17,833 nt of DNA from Acanthamoeba sp. SK_2022b (Eukaryota > Discosea > Longamoebia > Acanthamoebidae). Below, one piece after another: positions 9,403-17,526 of this stretch (positions are counted from its first letter, which is position 1; each line of letters opens with the position of its first letter). A model generated the notes under the pieces. The model was given only the letters and a program-made list of their open reading frames with translations. It was not told the origin of the DNA and ran no database searches. The position numbers and the translations under genes were made by a program. The stretch is from assembly GCA_027943245.1 (NCBI GenBank), contig JANDJZ010000767.1, positions 1 through 17,833 on the forward strand, written 5' to 3'.

Positions 9403-12400
9403 ATGATTATTCTTCTCTGCTGGGCAAGCTGGAGACAAACAGCACTAGCAAGCTTGGCCCTGTGCCTGCTGCCGCGGGGCGGCAGGCAGACGCCGGACAG
9501 AGAGGACGCACGCTCGCGGTGGTGTATGTGGGTATCCCTCCGCTGCCTCCTCCGGCCCCGAGTGCCTCGCCAGCGGAGGAGGAGACGAGGCTGGTCGTCC
9601 GACGGGAGGACGGGACAGCGGGGTACACGGCATGGCGCCCCCGACCGCCGCCCGTCTTCCACGCGCCCTACTTCCCCGCATCAGCAGCACCGCCACCAAC
9701 AGCAGCAGCAGGTACCCCACTCCAGGAGTGCACCACCAGCCGCACCGCACGCTGTCGCTCAAGCCAGTCAGGCTCTGCTGCTACTACTACTACTTCGTCG
9801 TCGCACACTCACCTGTGCCAATTGGCTGGCCAGGCCCGAACGCGGAGCAGCAGCAGCAGCGGCATCGCAAGAGGAAAGGCAGGGCCCGCGACGCCGCGCT
9901 CCCGCAAGACCAAGGGCGGGCTGCCTCGCCCGACGGCGGCGACCGCGCCAAGGGCGTCGAGGAGGAGGAGGGTGAGATCAGGCTGAGGATGGAGCGCGCC
10001 CTGCATGTCCTCCGCCCGCTCTTTGCCGCCCCCGCCACACCGTGCACGCTACACGCTGCCCCAACAAATGCGCCGGCCTCGTTGGACGACGACGACGATG
10101 GCGAGGAGGAGGAGGAGGAGGAGGAGACGCGTCCACCAGCAGCCAAGAGGCAAATGCGACAGCGCGGCGGTGATGAGGCGGACGTGGCTCCTCGCGATGA
10201 TGGTGTCGGGGCCGATGGAGAGGAAGGCTCAGCGGGGAGGCCGCCAGTGCCAGCGCCTTCCGGTGATTGGCGAGAGGCCAAGGCCCGCCTCCACCAAGGT
10301 GCGCCGCATCACCTCCTCGGCGGCTCCCCACCACACGCCACCACTGCTCTGGGGGCCAATGACGTGCGCGCCGTGTGTGTGTTGTTGTTGGTTGTTGGTT
10401 GTTGGTTGTTGGTTGTTGTTGGTTGTTGGTTGTTGGTTGTTGGTTGTTGGTTGTTGGTTGTTGCTTCTTTTGTGCGCAGACGGAGAGGCTCTCTTGGCCT
10501 GGACGGCGCTGAGCTCCTCCCTTCAGCGCTTCGCAGGTGAGGACAACAGCTCTCCCTCCTCTCTCCTCCCTCCTCCTTCCTCTCTCCTCCCCCGACCACT
10601 CCTCTCACGAGGGGGGGAGGGCGTGTGTGTGCGACGTCGCAGGCGCCGCGGGGGACCTCGGCCCGGTGGACCTGAGTGAAGTGGAGGAGGAGGGGGGCGC
10701 CGAGAGCATGATGGGGCGGCTGGTGAGGAACGACACCGACAGGGACCCCCTCCTGACGGTCCTCCCCGGCCGCTCCTTCGTGATCCCGGCCCGCTCCGCC
10801 TTCCTCATGGTATACGCTCTCCTCCTCCTCCTCCTCTCTCTCTCTCTCTCTCTCCCCGACCCGCGCGCGTGTTCCCGCTGCTGACACCATGTGTCTGTCG
10901 GCTTTCCCCTTCATCGACGCGCGAGCAGAGCGACATCCAGCACATGGAGGCTCTGCAACAAGGTGCACGCCTCGCGTGAATCGGGGGGAGAGAGGGGAGG
11001 GGGCTCGCCACCTCACGCGCTCGCGCCTGATCGCCTGCACAATGTGCTTGGCTTGGGTGTGGGGGTGTGGGGGGGAACAGCGGAGCCTGACGGCTTTGGG
11101 CTGGTGGTCATGGATCCGCCCTGGGAGAACCGAAGCCTGTCCCGTTCCCGCAAGTACCCACTACACCACCACCACCACCACCACCACCACCACCACCACC
11201 ACCACCACCACCACCACCACCACCACCACATAACAACACCACAACACCACAACATCACACCATCATCACACCACCACAACAACACTACCACACACACACA
11301 CTACCCCCCCCTCCACACCGTACCGCGTTCTTACTCGTTTTTTATTTTGCTCTCATGCGTTGTTGCGGGGGGGTGGCCGTGCAGTTACGGCACGTTGGCT
11401 CTCCACGAGATCGCGAACCTTCCCGTGAGGCACCTCCTCTCCCCTCACGGTACCGTCGCGCGTGATGATGCTGATGATGATGGACCTCACCCCCCCCCCC
11501 TCCTCTCTACGCTCATTGGTCTGTCGAACCGAGGTTCTGACCCGCATTTGTTTGTTTGTTTGTTTGTTTGTTTGTTTGTTTGTTTGTTTGTTTGTTTGTT
11601 TGTTTGTTTGTTTGTTTGTTTGGGGGGGGGGGCAGGGGCGTACGTGGCGGTGTGGGTGACCAACAATCCGGCCATCCACGGCTTCGTCAGGCGCAACCTC
11701 TTCCCCCGGTGGCGCGTCCAATACCTCGCCACCCACCACTGGCTCAAGGTGCGATGCGACCACCCGGCCGGTTGTATGGATGTCATCGCCGCGAGCTGGC
11801 GAGCGCCGCTGACCGCCGGCGGGCCCCGCGTGCGCACAGCTCACCAGCAGCGGCGAGCCGGTCATCCCCCTCGACTCCACCCACCGCAAGCCCTACGGTG
11901 CCCCTCCTCTCTCCCGCCGAGCGACTCTCTCTCTCTCTCTCTCACGCGTGCTCTCGCTGGCAGAGCCCTTCGTGGTGGGGTATCGCGCGGGCTGCCTCCC
12001 CGGGAGCGCCCCGCCGCGTACGTGTGGGCCCGAGACCCTTGCCTGCGCATTTCGGAAAGGAGTCGAGGGAGACCTCACCACTGGTCCAGTTCTTCTGCAC
12101 GCGCGCGCACGCACACTGGACCGGCTGCGCGAGGAGATGGTCGTTTGCAGCGTCGCCAATCGCTACGCGCGCAAGCCTTCCCTCGACGGTTTACTCTCTC
12201 TCTCTCTCTCTTTGCTCCCCTCCCCCCCCCCATCTTTCCTCACAGGACACACACACACATGCTGCAACGACACACGACACACGACCGACCGTGATGCCAC
12301 GGTGCTCGCGACGTTCGGCACAACAGATGTGCTCGGGCTGAGCGTGGACACGGGCGTGAGGAGGCTCGAGCTCTTTGCCCGCAACCTGCGGCCCGGTTGG

Positions 12401-12552
12401 ACGTCTTGGGGTAACTGCAGGCATCTCGTCTAAGGAGGGAGGCCCAGCCACACCGGAGAGGGGGGGGCACTGATGGGCCATGCGGGGGGGGGGGAGCAGG
12501 CAACCAGGTGCTGCTGTTTCAGGAGCGCAGGCACTTCGAAGAGGCCCCGTGA
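9403..12552 (+). CDS. METTL4: METTL4-like MT-A70 family adenine N6-methyltransferase
   Basis: Exons: 9403-9523, 9574-9711, 9834-10298, 10480-10536, 10643-10809, 10929-10962, 11081-11153, 11385-11449, 11636-11748, 11840-11897, 11964-12188, 12327-12410, 12500-12552; about 550 residues (human METTL4 472). The catalytic DPPW lies at 11113-11124 in VVMDPPWENRSLSRSR. Family landmarks follow: LLTVLPGRSFVIPARSAFLMSD upstream split over exons 5-6, VAVWVTNNPAIHGF, ATHHWLKLTSSGEPVIPLDS, RKPY, and ELFARNLRPGWTSWGNQV near the end. Known METTL4 enzymes methylate adenine N6 in DNA or in snRNA (m6Am) with S-adenosylmethionine; the substrate here cannot be told. RKRKGRAR suggests a nuclear signal. The long N-terminal exon is acidic and low complexity. 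Exon 1 and intron 1 (9524-9573) are weakly supported; ATG 9632 is an alternative start. A 72-nt stop-free stretch (12018-12089) with GT/AG ends may be another intron. Confidence 0.9.
10381..10463 (+). repeat. GGTTGTT-type tandem repeat in METTL4 intron 3
   Basis: GTTGTTGGTTGTTGG-type units fill the 3' half of intron 10299-10479. The unit is the reverse complement of the AACCAAC repeats in the Sac phosphatase gene (about 1093-1170). Confidence 0.9.
11165..11229 (+). repeat. (CAC)n microsatellite in METTL4 intron 7
   Basis: About 21 CAC units just downstream of the donor GTACCC at 11154. G-runs lie near the acceptor at 11384. The ACC-type repeat has a sense-strand counterpart in PDI intron 6. 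Confidence 0.95.
11547..11632 (+). repeat. (TTTG)18 plus G11 directly before a splice acceptor
   Basis: TTTG units at 11547-11621 are followed by eleven G (11622-11632) and then CAG at 11633-11635, the acceptor of METTL4 intron 8. A run of eleven C lies at 11490-11500 in the same intron. Confidence 0.95.
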
Positions 12553-12586
12553 GAGACAGGCGTGCGTGCGGCGCGGGAGAGGAGCA
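12553..12586. other. 34-bp gap between convergent stop codons
   Basis: METTL4 (plus) stops at 12552 and the hydrolase (minus) stops at 12587. The 3' UTRs must overlap each other and probably the opposite coding exons. Confidence 0.8.
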
Positions 12587-14136
12587 TCACAGGCGGGCGA
12601 CGTGGCGACTGTCGAGCGGCGGCTCGTCGTGTCGGAGGAAGCGGTGGACGGCGGCAAGGATCTTGGCGGGCGCTTCCATGTGCACGTGGTGCCCCTCCCC
12701 CGCGATGTGCAGCTCGCGCAAGCCCCGTATGGCGCTCTTGCGCCTCTTCAGGAACTCCTTGGCCCTCTCACTCGTGGCGAACACCGGAATGCCCCGCTCT
12801 GCCCCCTCCCCTCACATCTTTCAGAGCGGTGGTAGGCCGCAGTGGTTTGGGGGGGGGGCTCACCGGCATAGATGAGGAGGGTGGGACAGGGGATGGCGGC
12901 CAGGCATTCCAGCACGTCGTCCTCCGCGAAGCGCCGGATGGTGCGGCTGCGCAGGAGCGGGTCGTGAGTGAACACCACCCCTGCAGTAGCGCCGCCGCGC
13001 TGGGCCTCCACTGCCGTCGCTGCCCGCGTGCCACGCGCCACCAGCCCGCTCGCCTTGGGATTAGAGGGGGGGAGGGGTAGATCAGGCGACAAAGGGGCCA
13101 AGCTGTTTAAACAATGACCAATGACGGACAGAGAGAAGAGAGAGATGGGTGGCCGTGTGTACGGCTTCGTGGCTCAGCCCAAAAAGAGTATTACCGCCCG
13201 TACGCGCTTGGATGGCCGCCTCCAGGGAGGGATACACCTGAGAAAGCGCAACCCCCCCCCCACACACACACACACACACAACAGAGAGAGAGAGAGAGAG
13301 AGTGGGCCAACCACACCAAGCTGGAGTCCGCTGCCCAGGCTACCTTGCGCGGTCGCGCAGCAGCGATGCGGTGGTTGTGCTCCAAGGCGGCCCGCAGCGT
13401 TCGTGGGATGGTCTGCATCCGCGCGCGCGCCACAGCCAGAGATGGTGAGCGGAGCCCCACCCGCCACACCTGCCAGAGGTGGCCGCCATGTGGTGGGCGC
13501 GTACGCCGGGGACAGAGCTGGTGGGGCCCAAGCCCTCGACTAGAACGAGACGCTGGACGACCGCGGGCGGCAGGGCCACGGAGAGGAGCATGGCGAGGGA
13601 GGCGCCCATGGAGTGGCCCACGAGGCTGAAGCGCTTCCAGCCCAGGCACTCGCGCACGAGGGCGAGGAGAGGCGGCAGGTAGTCCTCCGTCTGGTAGGAG
13701 CAATACGGGGGGAGCCACGAGGAGCGGCCGTGCCCGGGCAAGTCGACGCACGCCACCTCCACCTCCCCCGCCCCCCACTCCCCCACCAGGCGGCCCACCA
13801 ACGGGGCCCACGAAGCGCAGTTGTCCATCCACCCTGATGCAGTTGGAGCGAGGAGGGACTGTAAGTGGGGGGGGGCACCCCGCCGCCACTTCACGTGGTG
13901 GTGTTGACGGTACCGTGCAGGCACAACACCCTGTGGGGACCCTCACTCTCTTCTCCCCCCTCGTCGTGCGACTCCCCTCCCCGCCACACCTGCACACAAA
14001 TAAAGAAGCTGGTTCGTCACGCGGGACGTTCGAAACGGTGGACCTTGTAGGAGGCCCGTACAACGCCTGCCAGGGTGGAGCCCGAGGGCAACTCCCACAC
14101 TACATCAGCCACCGCTGCCGCTCCTTTGCGGTCCAT
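12587..14136 (-). CDS. Alpha/beta hydrolase, serine hydrolase-like (SERHL) family
   Basis: Exons on minus: 14136-14044, 13989-13914, 13833-13505, 13412-13344, 13237-13163, 13053-12864, 12798-12587; 347 residues (human SERHL2 about 314). The fold is clear: RVLCLHGWMDNCASW around the oxyanion loop (exons 2-3), VDLPGHGRSS, the nucleophile elbow GHSMGA (Ser nucleophile), LVLVEGLGP, then VYPSLEAAIQAR, VFTHDPLL, CPTLLIYA, and the catalytic His in GEGHHVHMEAP followed by a C-terminal helix IL-AAVHRFL. No signal peptide or membrane segment is visible, so a cytosolic or peroxisomal place is possible; the substrate is unknown for this family. Exon 5 to 6 joins at GCC/GCG with acceptor AAG (13055-13054), the least certain junction. 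An alternative exon 3 end inside 13505-13454 breaks the phase, so I used GTACGC at 13504. Confidence 0.9.
13252..13303 (+). repeat. C10, (CA)n, (GA)n compound repeat in hydrolase intron 4
   Basis: On plus: C-run 13252-13261, CA repeat to about 13280, GA repeat to about 13303. In the transcript of the minus-strand gene this reads CT repeat, TG repeat, then a G-run shortly before the acceptor at 13239-13238. Confidence 0.9.
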
Positions 14137-14206
14137 CTAGGTTTGCTTCGTTTTGTTTTGTTTTTTAATTTTATTGTCTTTTAAATAGGAACCGAACGCA
14201 CTTCCA
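14137..14206. other. Short T-rich spacer upstream of the hydrolase gene
   Basis: 70 bp between the hydrolase start (14136) and the stop of the next minus-strand gene (14207). The plus strand is T-rich. It must hold the 3' UTR of the upstream gene and the hydrolase promoter. Confidence 0.4.
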
Positions 14207-14605
14207 CTACTTGGCCTCCTTGTTGCTGCGTGTGTGTTACATGATGGTTTTGGTTTAGGCGAATCCACGTGGGGGGGTTGGTGGAGGGGAGGGAGGCACG
14301 TACGCGCTGAACCAAACGGCCCACGAGGGAGCGATGACGCCCAGGAAGAAGTAGCCCCAGATTGCGCGAGCGGTGTGAGACTTCTTCTTGGCTGTCTCGG
14401 CCGTCGAGAACGGGAACGTCTGTTGTTCCACGTGAAGCGGGGGGGAGAGGGGGAGGGGCCAATGTGAGTTGCCTGGTTTGTCTGAGAGGACAGGGATGTC
14501 ATACGGCGCCAATGCCCTGACCGAGCAGGCGGCCATCGGGTCCGTGGGTGGGGCCGTGTCCGCGCAACAGCGTCGAGCGGGCGACACCTGTAGGGTTGTA
14601 CCCAT
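14207..14605 (-). CDS. Small single-span membrane protein, possible COX7C/Cox8-like respiratory subunit
   Basis: Model: 14605-14304 and 14225-14207 on minus, 106 residues, intron 14303-14226 (donor GTACGT, acceptor CGCAG). The C-terminal half reads TFPFSTAETAKKK, then a hydrophobic span AIWGYFFLGVIAPSWAVWF, then SANKEAK at the end. This order (a (L/F)PF motif, a basic stretch, one membrane helix with a central Gly/Pro, a basic tail) resembles cytochrome c oxidase subunit 7C/yeast Cox8, an inner mitochondrial membrane protein, but the similarity is short and from memory. The N-terminal part (MGTTLQVSPARRCC) could be a targeting presequence; it lacks similarity I recognise. An extra 72-nt intron 14491-14420 (GTCCTC to ACAG) is possible in the same frame. 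The 3' exons are more trustworthy than the 5' end. Confidence 0.4.
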
Positions 14606-14617
14606 CAATATATAACC
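14606..14617 (-). promoter_or_regulatory. TATA-like sequence upstream of the small membrane-protein gene
   Basis: On minus, GGTTATATATTG directly precedes the ATG at 14605. It lies too close to that ATG for a normal TATA box, so it would fit better if translation starts at the downstream ATG at 14562-14560. Supported by sequence only. Confidence 0.2.
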
Positions 14618-15072
14618 AGGTCCTGCAGGAGGCCTTTGGGGCTGAAGGAATGACGGTGCTATGTAGTTGCAAGCAAAACCAAGAGAGTCTTGAAAGAGCA
14701 CGAACCAGAGAGGGGAGACCTGCGTAGGAAGTTCATGGAGGGCCAAGGGGCTCGTACAGCTGCTTTGTGTTATGTGGGTTGTGTTTGTGGGGTGGTGTGG
14801 GCCACACGGCGGCAATCTCAGACCGTCACGCAAATAGGAAGACGGCCAGCAAATAAGGGGAGGCTCTCTGCCGGGGCGCAAATCGGGGAAGTCGCGTGGG
14901 TTGCCGTGAGTGCCCATTGGGCGTGGCTGCAGAGATGCAACGCCCGGAGAGGTGAGATGTCCGTGAAAACCCCCGCCCCACCACAAACCCTGGCTCAGCG
15001 CGCCCTTTACTCACAAGCTTACGGCGCAGCGGGCCGAGCGCATCAAAGTCAAACAAGGCGGTGGGGGAGTGT
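14618..15072. other. Unassigned 455-bp stretch
   Basis: Between the small membrane-protein gene and the PDI stop codon I find no exon that matches a family. A plus-strand open frame of 143 codons (14690-15121) has no recognisable content and runs into PDI exon 9. On minus, an ATG at 15043 followed by a good donor (GTGAGT at 15014) could be a 5' exon of the small gene, but the intron would be over 400 nt, longer than any other here. No microsatellite is present. Confidence 0.4.
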
Positions 15073-16783
15073 TCAGAGCTCGTCCTTCTTGGTGGAGGCC
15101 TTGGTCTTGGCGTCGCGATAGAACGTGAGGAAAGCCTCCACGGTGCGCGCGCCGCTGTAGTCCTTGGGCTGCCCGCTCTGCAACCTGCATCGATGGAGAG
15201 AGAGAGAGAGAGGGAGAGTTCATCAATTATACTACACTCTCACCTACTACACGACGAAAGGAGGGGAGGGAGGGGTACAGCTTGATGGTGGGATAGCCTC
15301 GCACGCCGAAGCGGCTGCACACGGCTGTAAACGGGAAAATGGTAGCGTGGGGAGAGGTGAGCGAGGTGGCATTGGCTGGGGGGGGGGGTAAGTGACGCGG
15401 CGGGTCACGCACCGTTGTTGGTGGTGCAGTCGACCTTGCCGATGCGAAGGCCATCGTCGGCCTCGGTAGCGAGCTGGTCCCAGGTGGGGGCCAGGCGCTT
15501 GCAATGGCCGCACCACGGGGCATAGCTGCGCCACAACACCCCCACGTGGATGAGGTGGTGGTGGTGGTGGTGGTGGTGGTGGTGGTGGTGGTGGTGGTGG
15601 TGGTGGTGGTGGTGGTGGTGGTGAAGGAGCGGGGGAAAGTACAATTCGACAAGCCAGTCTCCGGACTGGGTGTGCTCGTCGAAATTCTCAACGGTAAGGA
15701 CCACCACCTTCTTGGCCTCCTCGTCGCCGTTGCCTTCTTGAACAGCCTCGCCCGCGGCAGGAGCCGGAGCGGCAGACTTGACGGGCTCCTCGGCCGCGCT
15801 GGGGGCGGGAGTGGCGGTGGGGGCTGGCCACGGGGCGGGAGGTGAGAAGAAGAGAAGGAGAGAAGGGCGCTGCTGCGGTCGAAAGATGGAAATAAAGAAA
15901 GAAAAGAAAAGAAATAAAGGAAAGGAGGGGTGATGGGGAACAGGAGAGAGCGAGAGAGGGGCGGCTACCGGCAGGGATCTCCTTGGCCTCGACCTTGGTG
16001 TAGGCACTCTCTGCAAAGGCGGTGAAGTCTTCGACAGTACGGCGGAGGTTGTAGTCATACAGCTTGCCATCACGAATGCTAGTCTCCCACAACAACAACA
16101 ACCAACAACAACCAACAACAACAAAGTCAATGAGGACGAGGTTGTGGGAGCGGGCATGGGCGAAAGCTGCAGAAGAAACGCACAGCTTGATGGTGGGGAA
16201 GCCGCGGATGCCGAAGCGCTTGGACAAACCTGGTTGCCACGGGCAAGGACCCCCAACAACAGCGGGAGGGGAGTCATGTCCATGTGAGTCTGCTGCCCCG
16301 ACGCGGAGGAGGGATGCTCACGTGGCGGTCGTACCCTGCTCTGCGCTGCCGTCGACCATGGCGACGTTGAACTTGCCCTTGCTCGCCGTGGCGAACTGAG
16401 CCCACGTCGGCTACACACCGCGCGGTAGGCGAGAGAAAACGACCAACGTCAGTGGAAGAGGCCAAACACCTACGCCTCCCGTCCTCCTTGGAGTTTGTGT
16501 TTGGTTTTTTGTTTTACCTTGAGCGTCTTGCAGTGGCCACACCACGGCGCATAGCTGCACGAGATGGGTTAAGCTCACAATACCACACCACCTCCCCGTT
16601 GCGCCATCAGAACATGAAGAGAGGTGAAAAATCGTACAACTCGACCATCCAGATGCCCTCGGCAGTTTTAGCGTCGAAGGTGCGCGAATCGAGTACCACA
16701 ACGTCTGACTCATCGATTTGAGCGGCAGCCGTAAGGATCATCGCTGCGAAGAGAGCGAGGGAAAGAAGACCGAGGGAACGCAT
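15073..16783 (-). CDS. Protein disulfide isomerase, two thioredoxin domains, KDEL
   Basis: Exons on minus: 16783-16638, 16554-16518, 16410-16335, 16229-16184, 16078-15969, 15823-15643, 15525-15413, 15324-15279, 15184-15073; 288 residues. A hydrophobic signal peptide ([21 protein letters not shown]) leads into the first thioredoxin domain with active site FYAPWCGHC and [11 protein letters not shown]. An Ala/Pro/Glu linker (exon 6) follows, then a second domain with FYAPWCGHC and [11 protein letters not shown], and a short tail ending KKDEL. It should form, break and rearrange disulfides in the ER lumen, with KDEL giving retrieval from the Golgi. Two a-type domains without b domains make it a short P5/MPD-like or protist PDI. 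Both CGHC sites are intact. Exons 2+3 (113 nt) and 4 (46 nt) of domain 1 match exons 7 (113 nt) and 8 (46 nt) of domain 2 in length and phase. Confidence 0.95.
15555..15622 (+). repeat. (GGT)22 microsatellite in PDI intron 6
   Basis: GGT/TGG units on plus, ACC in the transcript sense. It fills most of the 117-nt intron 15642-15526. Confidence 0.95.
16086..16122 (+). repeat. AAC/AACC repeat in PDI intron 4
   Basis: AACAACAACC-type units on plus close to the acceptor of intron 16183-16079; the transcript reads GTTGTTGG. Confidence 0.85.
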
Positions 16784-16891
16784 CGTGCGGCTTGCTGTCT
16801 GTGGATGACTCAGTCGCGTGAAGAGGAAACCACAACTAAAAAAAGAAACATAATTAAAATCATTTTCTTCTTTTCTTTTAACCAAGACAAG
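16784..16891. promoter_or_regulatory. Divergent promoter between PDI and mL49
   Basis: 108 bp separate the two start codons (PDI minus at 16783, mL49 plus at 16892). The PDI-proximal side holds a palindromic TGACTCA at 16806-16812, the binding core of AP-1/Gcn4-type bZIP factors. The mL49-proximal side is A/T-rich with a TTTTCTTCTTTTC tract just before the ATG. Promoter activity is inferred from gene arrangement. Confidence 0.6.
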
Positions 16892-17438
16892 ATGAGGAGA
16901 GGAACGTATGTGCTTGGGTCCTGCTGCCTGCGACCTTCTGCTTCTTGCACGACGACAGCAAGCAACTGGAGACGTGCATTTAGCGTAACCTCTCCCGCGC
17001 GCTCCGAGTCGGAGAAAGTGCCGCTCGATAGCCTCCGCTACCCACCGCCGCATTCTGAGGAGGCGGTAGTCGGGCCTGGACCCACGGGCTACCAGCCACC
17101 CCTGGGCGGCACCGACGCGCTACCATTCCGCGTGCTGCGCACCAAGTCCGGCCGGCTGCCCATCTACACCGATTACAAAAATGGACGCACCAAGAAGGTG
17201 ACCATCCTCCGCAAGTTCATCGGCGACCAGAAGGTAACCCCCCCCCCGCCCCGCGCTACTGCCAGTAAACCGAACCAAACCAATCAAACGGGAGCAGGAG
17301 CTGCGCGAGGAGATGTGGCGGGCGCTGGGTGGGCCGCAGAATCCGAGCCTGGAGATCGTGGAGCGTGTGGGTTCCCTCGAGGTCAAGGGGGACTACACCT
17401 GGCAGCTTCAGATGTGGCTGAAGCGACTCGGCTTCTGA
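16892..17438 (+). CDS. MRPL49: Mitochondrial large ribosomal subunit protein mL49 (Img2 family)
   Basis: Exons 16892-17233 and 17298-17438; 160 residues; intron 17234-17297 (GTAACC donor followed by a C-run, acceptor GAGCAG). The core matches mL49/IMG2: LPFRVLRTKSGRLPIYTDY, then KNGRTKKVTILRKFIGD, then a helix ELREEMWRAL and a C-terminal WQLQMWLKRLGF that fits the family's closing region. The first 35 or so residues are Arg/Ser/Ala-rich without acidic residues (RPSASCTTTASNWRRAFSV), a typical mitochondrial presequence. The ATG at 16892 is the first in frame and is needed to include that presequence. mL49 is a structural protein of the mitochondrial ribosome large subunit. It is divergent from PDI and convergent with the partial gene downstream (88 bp between stops). 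Confidence 0.92.
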
Positions 17439-17526
17439 GCTGTCGTACCTCCCAGAGGACGTGTTATTAAACAACTTTTATAAAACATGAAGAAACCAAA
17501 CACCCCGGTCGGCTTGCCTTCGGTAT

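Noticed and set aside
10381..10463. GGTTGTT repeats as a CRISPR-like or telomere-like array
   Set aside because: Units are very short, have no unique spacers and sit inside a GT-AG intron; telomere-type repeats would not be followed directly by METTL4 exons.
9632..10540. Start of METTL4 at ATG 9632 with one long exon
   Set aside because: Kept only as an alternative. The spliced model (9574-9711 to 9834) joins phases and removes a Tyr-rich stretch from TAC repeats, but the 5' end is not proven.
10891..12294. Plus-strand open frame of 467 codons with His runs and a repeating FVCL pattern
   Set aside because: It reads through METTL4 introns (CAC and TTTG repeats). Only short parts correspond to real exons.
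15014..15043. Minus-strand ATG and GTGAGT donor as first exon of the small membrane-protein gene
   Set aside because: It would need an intron of more than 400 nt, unlike all others here, and lies 30 nt after the PDI stop.
14690..15121. Plus-strand open frame of 143 codons
   Set aside because: No recognisable domain, and it overlaps the real PDI last exon on the opposite strand.
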